From: Paenibacillus sp.
GTDB lineage: Bacteria; Bacillota; Bacilli; Paenibacillales; YIM-B00363
Reading direction: 5' to 3'
NCBI GenBank assembly: GCA_031181325.1
Contig: JAPSKX010000001.1
Coordinates: 61,308 to 125,307, forward strand
DNA length: 64,000 bases
Positions 31,644-40,063 of this stretch are shown piece after piece. A model generated the notes under the pieces. The model was not told the origin of the DNA. It did not search any database and saw only the letters and a program-made list of their open reading frames with translations. The number at the start of each line of letters is the position of its first letter. Within the stretch, counting starts at the first letter, position 1. The position numbers and the translations under genes were made by a program.

Positions 31644-32906
31644 ATGGAGAAGACTAACGTATCTTTTCAGAAAAAGGTGCCGGTATACGCGGAGGCGGAC
31701 GTCGTCGTCATCGGCGGGGGACCCGCCGGCACGGCGGCGGCCGTCGGCGCGGCGCGCAGCGGCAAGAAGGTCGTTTTGCTCGAAAAGTCCGGGCAGCTCG
31801 GAGGGATGGGGACGCTCGGCAACGTAAGCGTCTTCATGCCGATCGGCAACGTGACAGGCTTCTACCGGGAGATTATCGCCGAACTGATGGCGGAGCTGCT
31901 GCCGGCGGGCCACGACGAGTCGATCGCGCCGCAATATTCGCCGTTCCGGCTCCGGCATTATTTGAACGAGAAGATGGAGAAGGAAGGCGTCGAGGTCGTC
32001 TTTCACGCCGAATTCGCGGGCTCCGTGCTCGAAGGCGATCGGCTCGCCGCCGTCGTGATGGCGACGCGGGAAGGGCTGCAGGCGTTCGCCGCGCGCCAAT
32101 TCATCGATTGCACGGGCGACGCCCGCGTGGCCATCGACGCGGGCGTGCCGTACACTTCCGGCCGGGAAGGCGACGGCTTGACCCAGCCGATGACGCTCAT
32201 GTTCATGATGCAGGACACCGGGAAGCCCGTGAAGCGGCAGCTCCCGCCGGGATGCCCGGTGTACAACGACGTGTCGGAGCTTCCGCAAGGGCGACGGCTG
32301 TATTGGGAGCGTAACGACGACGGCTGCCTGCTCGTCAACATGACGCGGGTCAAGGGCAACGGCGCGCGCATCGCGGACGTGAACTACGCCGAGCGGGAAG
32401 GGCTGCGCCAAGTGTTCTCCGTCGTCGATTACTTGCAGCGGAACGGCTTCGAGACGTATGCGCTGGCGCATGTCGCCGGTCAGATCGGGGTGCGGGAGAC
32501 GAATCAGATCGTGGGATTGTATACGCTTACGGAGGAGGACGTCGTGAGCGGCCGCCGCTTCGAAGACGTGGTGGCGCAGACGAATTACGAGATCGACATC
32601 CATAGCCCGGACGGCGGCAAGACGACCGACGAACGGCATGTCTCCGGTTACGATATCCCGTATCGCTGCATGGTGCCGAACGACGTCGGCAACTTGCTGG
32701 TGGCGGGCCGAGCGATCTCGGCGACGCACGTAGCGATGTCGTCGATGCGCGTCCAGGCGACCTGCTTCGCGCTGGGGCACGCCGCCGGCATCGCCGCCTC
32801 CCTCGCCATCGACCTCGGCTGCGCCGATCGGGACGTACCGGCGGAGGCGCTGCACCGCGAGCTGGAGAAGCAGAACGTCAAATTTATGGTGCCCCAGCGA
32901 CATTAA
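31644..32906 (+). CDS. FAD-dependent oxidoreductase (FAD_oxidored family)
   Basis: A 420-residue single-domain flavoprotein. FAD-binding motif VVVIGGGPAGTAAAVGAARSG, then EKSGQLGGMGTLGNVSVF, and a C-terminal NLLVAGRAISATHVAMSSMRVQATCFALGHAAG that closes the FAD site. It lacks a signal peptide. Relatives occur widely in Paenibacillus sugar loci, next to transporters and Gfo/Idh dehydrogenases, and are presumed to oxidise sugars or cyclitols; no substrate is established here. It aligns by eye with the first domain of the larger protein encoded at 5970-8720. GGGA lies at good spacing before ATG 31644. Confidence 0.9.
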   Translation: MEKTNVSFQKKVPVYAEADVVVIGGGPAGTAAAVGAARSGKKVVLLEKSGQLGGMGTLGNVSVFMPIGNVTGFYREIIAELMAELLPAGHDESIAPQYSPFRLRHYLNEKMEKEGVEVVFHAEFAGSVLEGDRLAAVVMATREGLQAFAARQFIDCTGDARVAIDAGVPYTSGREGDGLTQPMTLMFMMQDTGKPVKRQLPPGCPVYNDVSELPQGRRLYWERNDDGCLLVNMTRVKGNGARIADVNYAEREGLRQVFSVVDYLQRNGFETYALAHVAGQIGVRETNQIVGLYTLTEEDVVSGRRFEDVVAQTNYEIDIHSPDGGKTTDERHVSGYDIPYRCMVPNDVGNLLVAGRAISATHVAMSSMRVQATCFALGHAAGIAASLAIDLGCADRDVPAEALHRELEKQNVKFMVPQRH

Positions 32907-32956
32907 GTTCTCGCAGACCCCGTAAGCTTCGTATGTGGATGGGCCAGTCGTAGAAA

Positions 32957-32998
32957 AAAAATAACCCCGGGAAGGGAGATGTTCCCGGGGTTATTTTT
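32957..32998. terminator. Strong bidirectional terminator between the FAD oxidoreductase and uridine kinase genes
   Basis: A 17-bp perfect inverted repeat, from AAAAATAACCCCGGGAA to TTCCCGGGGTTATTTTT, with an eight-base loop; A and T tracts serve both strands. Confidence 0.95.
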
Positions 32999-33626
32999 AC
33001 GCGAACCGGCCGTCCTCGTTCAAATACTTTTCCGTCAAGATCGTCAGCAGCTGCACGCCGACCTCGTTATGCCCGCCTTCGGGGATGATGACGTCGGCGT
33101 ATTTCTTCGACGGTTCGATGAACGCTTCGTGCATCGGCTTCACCGTGTTCAAGTACTGATCGTGGACCGACTGGATCGACCGGCCGCGCTCCTGGATGTC
33201 CCGCAGGACGCGGCGCAGGATGCGGACGTCGGGATCGGTGTCGACGAACACCTTGATGTCGAGCAGCGGACGCAGCTTCTCGTCGGACAACACGTGCAGC
33301 CCTTCGATGATGGCGATCTTGTTGGGAAGCAGCCGAACGGTACGGTCGGGGTACCGGGCGTGCGACGAGAAGTCGTACACCGGCGCTTCGGCGGGAAGCC
33401 CGTCCTTCAGGCGACGCAGATGCTCGATGAGCAGCTCGTTGTCGAACGCGAAGGGGTGATCGTAATTGATCTTCTCCCGCTCGGCGTAGCTCAGATGGGG
33501 ACTGTCCTTGTAATAGTTATCCTGAGAGACGAACGTCACCTTGTCCGTTCCGAGACGTTCGATGACGGTGCGGGCGACCGTCGTCTTGCCCGAGCCGGTG
33601 CCGCCGGCGATACCGATAATCAGCAT
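32997..33626 (-). CDS. udk: Uridine kinase
   Basis: A 209-residue cytoplasmic enzyme that phosphorylates uridine or cytidine to UMP or CMP with ATP or GTP, in pyrimidine salvage. P-loop GIAGGTGSGKTT near the N-terminus, substrate region VTFVSQDNYYKD and YDHPFAFDNELL, the lid segment RILRRVLRDIQERGRS, and C-terminal HNEVGVQLLTILTEKYL match Udk of Bacillus closely. ATG 33626 starts at the universal LIIGIAGG strand; GGGAGG lies 13 bases upstream, somewhat far. The gene is monocistronic. Confidence 0.96.
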   Translation of the reverse strand: MLIIGIAGGTGSGKTTVARTVIERLGTDKVTFVSQDNYYKDSPHLSYAEREKINYDHPFAFDNELLIEHLRRLKDGLPAEAPVYDFSSHARYPDRTVRLLPNKIAIIEGLHVLSDEKLRPLLDIKVFVDTDPDVRILRRVLRDIQERGRSIQSVHDQYLNTVKPMHEAFIEPSKKYADVIIPEGGHNEVGVQLLTILTEKYLNEDGRFA

Positions 33627-33678
33627 AAGATGCAGGAAACCTCCCGATAGTAGTGCTTCAGTCGTACGCAATTTCTGT

Positions 33679-33707
33679 ATTGTAGCATAGTGCGGAACCT
33701 TTTTCAG
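33679..33707 (-). promoter_or_regulatory. Promoter of the uridine kinase gene
   Basis: On the minus strand the -10 box TACAAT is preceded by an extended TGC, with CTGAAA 17 bases upstream as -35. The site lies about 55 bases before the udk start. Confidence 0.5.
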
Positions 33708-33739
33708 CGACCTGGCGGGTTGTCATAATTTGCCCGAAT

Positions 33740-34036
33740 ATGCGGAGCGTTATCGCGCAAGCGGCGAAGGAGCAGGCGCGCACGATGGCGGAGCTGCAGG
33801 CGTACTTCGCGGACATCTTGCGAGAGCACCGGGGACGGCAGCGGGAAGATCTCATCTCGCTGCTGATCGGCGCGGAGATCGAAGGGCGGAAGCTGACCGA
33901 CGAGGAAATCGTCGGGTTCTCCATCCTGCCGCTCGCGGCCGGCAACGAGACGACGACGAATCTGATCGCGAACGCGGTTCGCGTCTTGACGGAGCTCCGA
34001 TATAGGGCGCGCGACGCAAGGGACCTTCTCGCATGA
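33740..34036 (+). pseudogene. Cytochrome P450 remnant (helix I region only)
   Basis: About 85 residues resemble the middle of a bacterial P450: ELQAYFADILREHRGRQREDLISLLIGAEIEGRKLTDEE followed by the helix I oxygen-binding segment GFSILPLAAGNETTTNLIANAVRVL. A complete P450 has about 400 residues; the N-terminal part, the ExxR motif and the haem-binding Cys loop are all missing. After VLTE the frame continues in unrelated residues into a terminator hairpin. No Shine-Dalgarno fits the ATG. This is a decayed fragment, not a functional gene. Confidence 0.75.
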
Positions 34037-34055
34037 CGCGGGAAGGTCTCTTTGC
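34016..34055 (+). terminator. Terminator-like hairpin overlapping the end of the P450 remnant
   Basis: GCAAGGGACCTTCTCGC pairs with GCGGGAAGGTCTCTTTGC over nearly its full length with a five-base loop. It may be the surviving terminator of the lost gene. Confidence 0.6.
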
Positions 34056-34075
34056 CGTTGTGAAGGGGATGTAAA

Positions 34076-34087
34076 TTTGGGCCCAAA
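34076..34087. promoter_or_regulatory. Operator O1 (TTTGGGCCCAAA) upstream of the locus C promoter
   Basis: A perfect 12-bp palindrome about 26 bases before the -35 box. Its half-site TTTGGGC recurs at 34167-34173, on the other side of the promoter, suggesting a looping repression complex. Confidence 0.5.
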
Positions 34088-34112
34088 GTTATACAATTTA
34101 CGCATTATTTAT

Positions 34113-34142
34113 TTGACGTTGTCCGAAATCTGCTGATATTAT
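34113..34142 (+). promoter_or_regulatory. Sigma-A promoter of locus C
   Basis: TTGACG, 18-base spacer, TATTAT: five of six bases match the consensus in each box. It drives the LacI gene and probably the whole sugar locus that follows. Confidence 0.65.
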
Positions 34143-34154
34143 TTGACTGGCTAG

Positions 34155-34173
34155 TTTGGCCCAAAATTTGGGC
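34155..34173. promoter_or_regulatory. Operator O2 downstream of the locus C promoter
   Basis: TTTGGCCCAAA overlaps the palindrome CCCAAA-A-TTTGGG. It shares half-sites with O1 and lies between promoter and start codon, where a bound LacI protein would block transcription. Confidence 0.5.
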
Positions 34174-34199
34174 AATTGGGCAAGAAGGGGGTCGGTCGC

Positions 34200-35255
34200 T
34201 TGCCGACTTTGAAAGACATCGCCCTCCAAGTGGGGGTATCCATCTCAACCGTATCCCGCGTTCTGAATAACGACTCCAGCAGACATATCAGTCAGGAGAC
34301 GAAGGTGAGGGTCATCAAAACCGCCAGAGCGCTGGGGTACCTCGCCGGCGAGACGGCTTCGGCGGGACCGGTCGAGCCGTACAAGCGGTCGCCGCGAGCC
34401 GCGGCGTTCCGGCAGGTCGGCTGCATCGTGTCCGTCCCGCAAAACAAATACAATCATCCGTATTTCTCCCCGATCTTGGCGGGCGTGGAGAAGAAGCTGA
34501 CGGAGCTGAATTGCGTTCTCTCGTACGTCATCCCTTTCGAAGAGCTCCGGGGGGAGGAGGTTCTTCGAAAGCTCGTGAAGGACGCGAAGCTGGACGGGAT
34601 CATCTTGGTCGAGCGGATCCCCAAGGAGGCGTACGAGACGGTCAAGAGCATCGTCCCCGTCGTCGTCGGCATCGACGTCTCCGATCCGTCGATCCCGGTC
34701 GTCATGTACGATCGGGTCGGGGCGGCCGCTTCGGCCGTACAGCACTTGATCGACGGCGGGCACCGGCGGATCGCGTTCATCGGAGGCGCGGGGCTGACCG
34801 GCGACATGGAGCGGGAGAAGCGGTACCGCGGCTATAGCTCGGCCATGCAGGAGGCGGGGCTGGCCGTCGATCCCCGCTGGGTCGCGAATACGGAATGGGA
34901 CGTCAATCTCAGCTACGAGCGAATGGCCGAGATGCTGCGCTTGCCGCCCGAGGCGAGGCCGACGGCCGTGTTCGCCGCGAGCGATATGATGGCCATATCC
35001 GCCATGCGGGCCGCGACCGAGTCGGGTCTTCGGATTCCCGAAGACGTCGCCATCGTCGGGCTCGACAATATCGAGATATCCCAGTACACGTCCCCGCCGC
35101 TCTCCACGGTCCATATTCCGAAGACCGAGATGGGCGAGATGGCGGCCAAGGTGCTGGTCGATCAGATGAACGGAGACCATCCGCTGCCGTTCAAGCTGCT
35201 GATGCCGCACCGGCTGATCGTCAGGCAGTCGTCCGGCGTCGCGCGGATGCGTTAG
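34200..35255 (+). CDS. LacI-family transcriptional regulator (locus C)
   Basis: A 351-residue repressor with a LacI helix-turn-helix at its very N-terminus (PTLKDIALQVGVSISTVSRVLNNDSSRHISQETKVRVIKTARALGY) and a sugar-binding effector domain with HRRIAFIGGAG, FAASDMMAISAMRAATESG and a DVAIVGLDNIEISQYTSPPLSTV tail. The TTG chosen has AAGGGGG at good spacing and starts exactly at the family N-terminus; a TTG 24 bases upstream is less likely. First gene of the operon encoding the Gfo/Idh enzyme, LplB, LplC and LplA. The paired TTTGGGC palindromes around the promoter indicate autoregulation. Confidence 0.94.
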   Translation: MPTLKDIALQVGVSISTVSRVLNNDSSRHISQETKVRVIKTARALGYLAGETASAGPVEPYKRSPRAAAFRQVGCIVSVPQNKYNHPYFSPILAGVEKKLTELNCVLSYVIPFEELRGEEVLRKLVKDAKLDGIILVERIPKEAYETVKSIVPVVVGIDVSDPSIPVVMYDRVGAAASAVQHLIDGGHRRIAFIGGAGLTGDMEREKRYRGYSSAMQEAGLAVDPRWVANTEWDVNLSYERMAEMLRLPPEARPTAVFAASDMMAISAMRAATESGLRIPEDVAIVGLDNIEISQYTSPPLSTVHIPKTEMGEMAAKVLVDQMNGDHPLPFKLLMPHRLIVRQSSGVARMR

Positions 35256-35271
35256 AGGAGGAGCGACCAAC

Positions 35272-36426
35272 ATGGAACAACTTCGCATCGGGGTGATCGG
35301 TCTCGGCTGGAGATCCGGATTCGCCAAGTATTGGCACAGGCCGGACGCTAGATCGGCGGTCGTGGCGGGCGCGGACATCGATCCGATCCGGCGGGAGAAA
35401 TTCCGCGAGCGGATCAATCCGGACGCCTTCGTGACCGGGGATTACCGCGAGCTGCTCGCGAGACGGGACATCGACGCGATCGTCGTCGCGTCCCCGGACG
35501 ATCTTCACGAGGAGCATGCCGTCGCCGCGCTCTCGGCGGGGAAGCACGTCTATTGCGAGAAGCCGCTCGGGATTACGGTCGAGGGCTGCGACCGTATCCT
35601 GGAAGCTTGGCGCCGCTCGGGCAAGCACTTCATGATCGGCTTCAACATGCGGTACATGAACATGTACCGCACGATGAAGGAAATCATCCAGGCCGGGGAG
35701 ATCGGAGAAGTGAAGGCGGTCTGGGTGAGGCATTTCGTAGGCCTCGGCAGCGACTATTACTATCATAGCTGGCACGGCAGCTCGAAGCGCACGACGTCGC
35801 TGCTGCTGCAGAAGGCCTCCCACGACATCGATATTATTCACTGGCTGACCGGGCGCTACGCCGTTAAGGTAAGCGCTTTCGGAGGACTGGACTACTTCGG
35901 GGGAGACCAGCCGAACGAGCTGACCTGTCCCGCCTGCGCCGAGAAGGATCGCTGTCCCGAAGCTCGGACGGGCGCGCTGGTGCAGTGCGCGTTCCGGGAA
36001 GAGGTGGACGTCGAGGACAACAGCATGGTGCTGATGGAGCTGGAGGGCGGGATTAAGGCGTCTTATACGCAATGCATGTTTACCCCGGATTATCAGCGCA
36101 ACTATACCGTCATCGGAACGCACGGCCGGATCGAGAACGACGAAGAAGCGCAGAAGGTGTATCTGCGGACGCGCAAATCGAACACGTGGCGCGACCTGTC
36201 GGACCGCGTGTACGACATCAAGAAGGCCGAGGGCTCTCACAACGGGGCGGATCCGAAAATTTGCGAGGATTTCGTCGACATGATTCTGGAAGGCAAGCCG
36301 CCGGTCGCCCCGCCGCTCGCGGGACGGATGAGCATCGCGGTCGGCTGCGCCGCGACCGAATCGATTCGGCAAGGGGGCGGCGTCGTCCGCGTCAAGCCAC
36401 CCGAAGCATGGATGCTCGACGGGTAG
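35272..36426 (+). CDS. Gfo/Idh/MocA-family oxidoreductase with Cys cluster
   Basis: A 384-residue NAD(P)-dependent sugar or cyclitol dehydrogenase. The Rossmann motif is IGVIGLGWRSGF, the catalytic lysine segment is KHVYCEKPLGITVEGCDRI, and the C-terminal half shows QKASHDIDIIHWLTGR with the conserved His. Unusual is a Cys cluster at about residues 222-242 (C-x2-C-x5-C-x10-C), which could bind zinc or form disulfides; most family members lack it. Encoded between the LacI regulator and the permeases, it probably oxidises the imported sugar. Substrate unknown. Confidence 0.92.
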   Translation: MEQLRIGVIGLGWRSGFAKYWHRPDARSAVVAGADIDPIRREKFRERINPDAFVTGDYRELLARRDIDAIVVASPDDLHEEHAVAALSAGKHVYCEKPLGITVEGCDRILEAWRRSGKHFMIGFNMRYMNMYRTMKEIIQAGEIGEVKAVWVRHFVGLGSDYYYHSWHGSSKRTTSLLLQKASHDIDIIHWLTGRYAVKVSAFGGLDYFGGDQPNELTCPACAEKDRCPEARTGALVQCAFREEVDVEDNSMVLMELEGGIKASYTQCMFTPDYQRNYTVIGTHGRIENDEEAQKVYLRTRKSNTWRDLSDRVYDIKKAEGSHNGADPKICEDFVDMILEGKPPVAPPLAGRMSIAVGCAATESIRQGGGVVRVKPPEAWMLDG

Positions 36427-36477
36427 CGGGCGAAGCTCTCGACGCCCGAATCGCGTGCGAACAAGGGGGGAAGGCCA

Positions 36478-37389
36478 ATGAAGGCAATAGCGCTCCGCAG
36501 GTCGCTGCGGAAAAATTGGGATTTGTATCTCATGATCGCTCCGGTGATCGCGTACTTCGTTATCTTCGACTACATCCCGATGTACGGGGTGCAGATCGCG
36601 TTCAAGCATTTCGTCGCCGCCAAGGGCATATGGGGCAGCGTGTGGACGGGCTTCGACCACTTCGAGCGCTTCTTCAATAGTTACTACTTCTGGAGACTGA
36701 TCAAAAATACGATCGGCATCAACTTGTACGAGCTGGCCGTCGGATTTCCGGTTCCGCTCCTCCTGGCGCTGCTGATCAACGAGGTCCGCAGCACGTTCTT
36801 CAAGCGGCTCGTCCAAACCGTCACCTATGCGCCGCACTTCTTGTCGACCGTCGTGATGGTGGGTCTCGTGTTCATTTTCCTAGATCCGCAGAACGGCGTC
36901 GTCAATCACGTCATCCGCGCGTTCGGCGGCGGGACGATCTCCTTCCTGACGGAGCCCGAATGGTTCAAGACCGTCTTCGTCTTCTCCGGCGTCTGGCAGG
37001 GAATGGGATGGAGCTCGATCATCTATCTCGCGGCGCTCGCGGGCATCGATCCGACGCTGCACGAGGCGGCGAGGGTCGACGGCGCGAGCCGGCTGCGACG
37101 GATCTGGCACATTAATCTGCCGGGCATTCTGCCCACCGTCGTCATTCTGCTGATCCTCAACGTGGGCAGCATTATGGGGATCGGTTTCGAGAAGATTTAT
37201 TTGATGCAAAACTCGCTGAATTTGGAAAGCTCCGACGTGATCTCCACCTATGTGTATCAGCGGGGCATCATCGGAGCGGAGTACAGCTTCTCCGCGGCCG
37301 TCGGCTTGTTCAATTCCGTCATCAACTGCATCCTGCTCGTCCTCGTGAATCAGGCGGCGCGCAAAGTGAACGAAACGAGTCTTTGGTAA
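36478..37389 (+). CDS. Sugar ABC transporter permease, LplB/YteP family (locus C)
   Basis: A 303-residue CUT1 permease with six predicted helices and EAA loop EAARVDGASRLRRIWHINLPG. The opening DLYLMIAPVIAYFVIFDYIPMYGVQIAFKHF is diagnostic of the LplB group. GGGGGG lies before the ATG. It forms the channel with the LplC-type protein encoded 13 bases downstream. As in locus A, no ATPase is encoded nearby. Confidence 0.95.
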   Translation: MKAIALRRSLRKNWDLYLMIAPVIAYFVIFDYIPMYGVQIAFKHFVAAKGIWGSVWTGFDHFERFFNSYYFWRLIKNTIGINLYELAVGFPVPLLLALLINEVRSTFFKRLVQTVTYAPHFLSTVVMVGLVFIFLDPQNGVVNHVIRAFGGGTISFLTEPEWFKTVFVFSGVWQGMGWSSIIYLAALAGIDPTLHEAARVDGASRLRRIWHINLPGILPTVVILLILNVGSIMGIGFEKIYLMQNSLNLESSDVISTYVYQRGIIGAEYSFSAAVGLFNSVINCILLVLVNQAARKVNETSLW

Positions 37390-37402
37390 GGAGGGGACGT
37401 CG

Positions 37403-38284
37403 ATGCGAGATACGTTGTCCGACAGAATCGTAGGAATCGTCATTTATGCCGTCTTGTCCGTCGTGCTGCTCGTCGTCTTATATCCGCTCGTCTTCGTCGC
37501 CAGCGCTTCGATCAGCAACCCGCTGACGGTGCTGCGCGGAGAGATGTGGCTGCTGCCGAAGGAGCTGTCGTTCGTCGGGTACGAGCGCATCTTCGCCAAT
37601 CGGGAAATCTTGACCGGATACGGGAACACGATTTTCTACACGGCGATCGGCACGGCGCTGAACATCGTCATGACCGTGCTGGCGTCTTACCCGCTCTCGC
37701 GGAAGGACTTCGCGGGGCGCCACGCGATTACGGCGTTCATCGTCTTTACGATGTTTTTCAGCGGGGGCTTGATCCCGACGTATTTGCTCGTCAAGAATTT
37801 GGGGCTCGTCAACACGATGTGGGCGCTGATCGTTCCCGGCGCCGTCTCGGTCTGGAACATTATCATTATGCGCACCTTCTTCCAAACGAGCATTCCGAAC
37901 GAAATTCAGGAATCCGCGGCCATCGACGGCTGCTCCAACGTCCAGACGCTCTGGCGAATCGTGCTCCCGCTGTCGATGCCGATCATCGCGGTCATGATTT
38001 TGTTTTACGGCGTCGGCCATTGGAATTCTTACTTCAACGCATTGATTTATTTGAACGACCGGGAGCTGTATCCGCTGCAGCTGTTCCTGAGGGAAATCCT
38101 CATTAAGTCCGAGGTGGACCAGATGGCCGGCAGCATGAATGCATCCACGCAGACGTACCTGATGGAGACGGAGGCGATCAAATACGCGATCGTGCTCGTG
38201 GCGAACGTGCCGGTGCTGCTGCTATACCCGTTCCTGCAGAAGTATTTCGTGAAAGGCATGATGATCGGCGCTCTCAAGGGCTAA
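37403..38284 (+). CDS. Sugar ABC transporter permease, LplC/YtcP family (locus C)
   Basis: A 293-residue CUT1 permease with six predicted helices, EAA loop QESAAIDGCSNVQTLWRIVLPLSMP and the family-typical ending YPFLQKYFVKGMMIGALKG. AAGGAGGGG precedes the ATG. Partner of the permease encoded just upstream. Confidence 0.95.
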   Translation: MRDTLSDRIVGIVIYAVLSVVLLVVLYPLVFVASASISNPLTVLRGEMWLLPKELSFVGYERIFANREILTGYGNTIFYTAIGTALNIVMTVLASYPLSRKDFAGRHAITAFIVFTMFFSGGLIPTYLLVKNLGLVNTMWALIVPGAVSVWNIIIMRTFFQTSIPNEIQESAAIDGCSNVQTLWRIVLPLSMPIIAVMILFYGVGHWNSYFNALIYLNDRELYPLQLFLREILIKSEVDQMAGSMNASTQTYLMETEAIKYAIVLVANVPVLLLYPFLQKYFVKGMMIGALKG

Positions 38285-38342
38285 TCCTAGGCCGGCCTTT
38301 GTTCGCACATAGCATGTTCAAATCAGTTCAGGGAGGTACGAC

Positions 38343-39965
38343 ATGTTGAAAACGAAACGTTGGACTCGCGCCCTATTCGCGAGCGTCATGACGGCGAGCC
38401 TGCTCGCCGCTTGCTCGAACGACGCCGGGCAGCCGGCGGGAGAAGCGCCGCCGTCCGGCGAGCCGGCGGCCGAAGGACAAGGCGCCGCCGCCGTCAGCGA
38501 AAGCGGGTTCCCGATCGTGCAGGAGCCGATCAAGCTGACGTTCTTCGCCGGGAAGGCGGCGTCCGCGCCGGCGGATTGGAACGCGCTGCCGGTCTGGCAG
38601 GAATACGCGAAGATGACGAACGTCGAGGTGGATTTCCAGCTGACGCCGGCGGAGAGCCTGGCGGAGAAGCGGAACCTGGTGCTGGCGGGCGGAGATTATC
38701 CGGACGCCTTCCACACGGCCCGATTGTCGACGGCGGACCTGATGAATTACGGGCAGCAGGGCATCTTCATTCCGCTGAACGATCTCATCGACAAGTACGC
38801 CCCGAATTTCAAGAAGCTGCTGGAGCAGTATCCGGAAGTGAAGAACGGCCTGACGATGCCGGACGGCAATATTTACGGTTTCCCGACGTTCTACGATCCG
38901 GACTTCACCTCCGTGCTGATCGGCTCGAAGCTGTGGTACAACCAAGCGTTCCTCGATCAGCTCGGGATGAAGGAGCCGGAGACGACGGAAGAGTTCTACC
39001 AATATCTGAAGGCCGTAAAGTCGACGGACCTGAACGGCAACGGACAAGCCGACGAGATTCCGTACGCGGCTAGCGGCTACGGCTCCTTGCTCGACGAATT
39101 GAAAGGAGCCTGGGGCCTCGGCAACCGCGGGAACGTCCACAACCGGGTCGATCTCGATCCGGAGACGAACGCGCTTCGGTACATCCCTACGCACCCGCGG
39201 TACAAGGAGCTTCTGGAGTACATGCACAAGCTGTACGCGGAAGGGCTGTTGGTCGAAAATGTGCTGACGATCAAAGGTCCGGAGGTCAACGCCCTGATGG
39301 ACGAAGGGCGCGTAGGCTCGTCCGTGACCAACAGTCCGCACGCGATCGGCGGCGTAACGATCGAGCACTTCGTCGGCGCGCCCGCGCTCAGCGGCCCGCA
39401 CGGCGATCGGATCTTCTCGCGGGCGCGTTCCCCGCTCATCGATCCCGGCGCCTTCGTCATTACGGATAAGAACGAGCACCCCGAAGCGACGGTGCGGTGG
39501 ATCGATTACTTCTACAGCGAAGAGGGCAGCAAGCTGTTCTTCATGGGCATCAAGGATCTGAGCTACACCGAGCAGCCGGACGGGACGCTCGAGTATACCG
39601 AGGAGTACTTGAAGGACTCCTCCAAGTTCGTATCGTGGGGCGGAGGATGGTACCCGGCGATGCTGACCGCGAAGACGTTCAAGGGCGGGGAAGCGACGCC
39701 GGAGAGCATGGCGGCGGCCGAGAAGGTGAAGCCGTACTGGCCGGAAGAGGTGTGGCCGCAATTCCTGTACACGGCGGAAGAGCTGCCGCGCTTTACGCCG
39801 CTGCACACCGACATCGACAAGTACGTCAGCGAGAGCACGGATAAGTTTATTACCGGCGATCTGCCGTTCAGCGAATGGGACAACTATGTGGCTACGATCG
39901 AACGGATGGGGTTGAAGGATTACCTAGAACTCTATACAGCGGCATACGAGCGCTACAAGCAATAA
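38343..39965 (+). CDS. Extracellular solute-binding lipoprotein, LplA-like (locus C)
   Basis: A 540-residue lipoprotein. Signal peptide with lipobox LLAAC (Cys about residue 22) and a Gly/Pro/Glu-rich linker to about 50. The binding domain has PIKLTFFAGKAASAPADWNALPVWQEYAKMTNVEVDFQLTP, a DLNGNGQADEIPYA Ca-binding-like loop, and IDYFYSEEGSKLFFMGI. It should sit on the outer face of the membrane and feed the two permeases encoded upstream. The ligand is unknown; the hydrolase encoded next suggests a host or plant glycan fragment. Confidence 0.95.
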   Translation: MLKTKRWTRALFASVMTASLLAACSNDAGQPAGEAPPSGEPAAEGQGAAAVSESGFPIVQEPIKLTFFAGKAASAPADWNALPVWQEYAKMTNVEVDFQLTPAESLAEKRNLVLAGGDYPDAFHTARLSTADLMNYGQQGIFIPLNDLIDKYAPNFKKLLEQYPEVKNGLTMPDGNIYGFPTFYDPDFTSVLIGSKLWYNQAFLDQLGMKEPETTEEFYQYLKAVKSTDLNGNGQADEIPYAASGYGSLLDELKGAWGLGNRGNVHNRVDLDPETNALRYIPTHPRYKELLEYMHKLYAEGLLVENVLTIKGPEVNALMDEGRVGSSVTNSPHAIGGVTIEHFVGAPALSGPHGDRIFSRARSPLIDPGAFVITDKNEHPEATVRWIDYFYSEEGSKLFFMGIKDLSYTEQPDGTLEYTEEYLKDSSKFVSWGGGWYPAMLTAKTFKGGEATPESMAAAEKVKPYWPEEVWPQFLYTAEELPRFTPLHTDIDKYVSESTDKFITGDLPFSEWDNYVATIERMGLKDYLELYTAAYERYKQ

Positions 39966-39987
39966 TTCATATGTAAGTTTCCTCCTA

Positions 39988-40029
39988 GACGACTCCCCGG
40001 ACTCCGACCTGCGTTCGGGGAGCTCGTCC
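39988..40029 (+). terminator. Hairpin between the lipoprotein and GH123-like genes, possible attenuator
   Basis: GACGACTCCCCGGA pairs with TTCGGGGAGCTCGTC with small bulges. No T tract follows, so partial read-through into the hydrolase gene is likely. Confidence 0.45.
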
Positions 40030-40063
40030 AGGAACCAAGATCGCGCCAGACGAGGAGGAAGAA

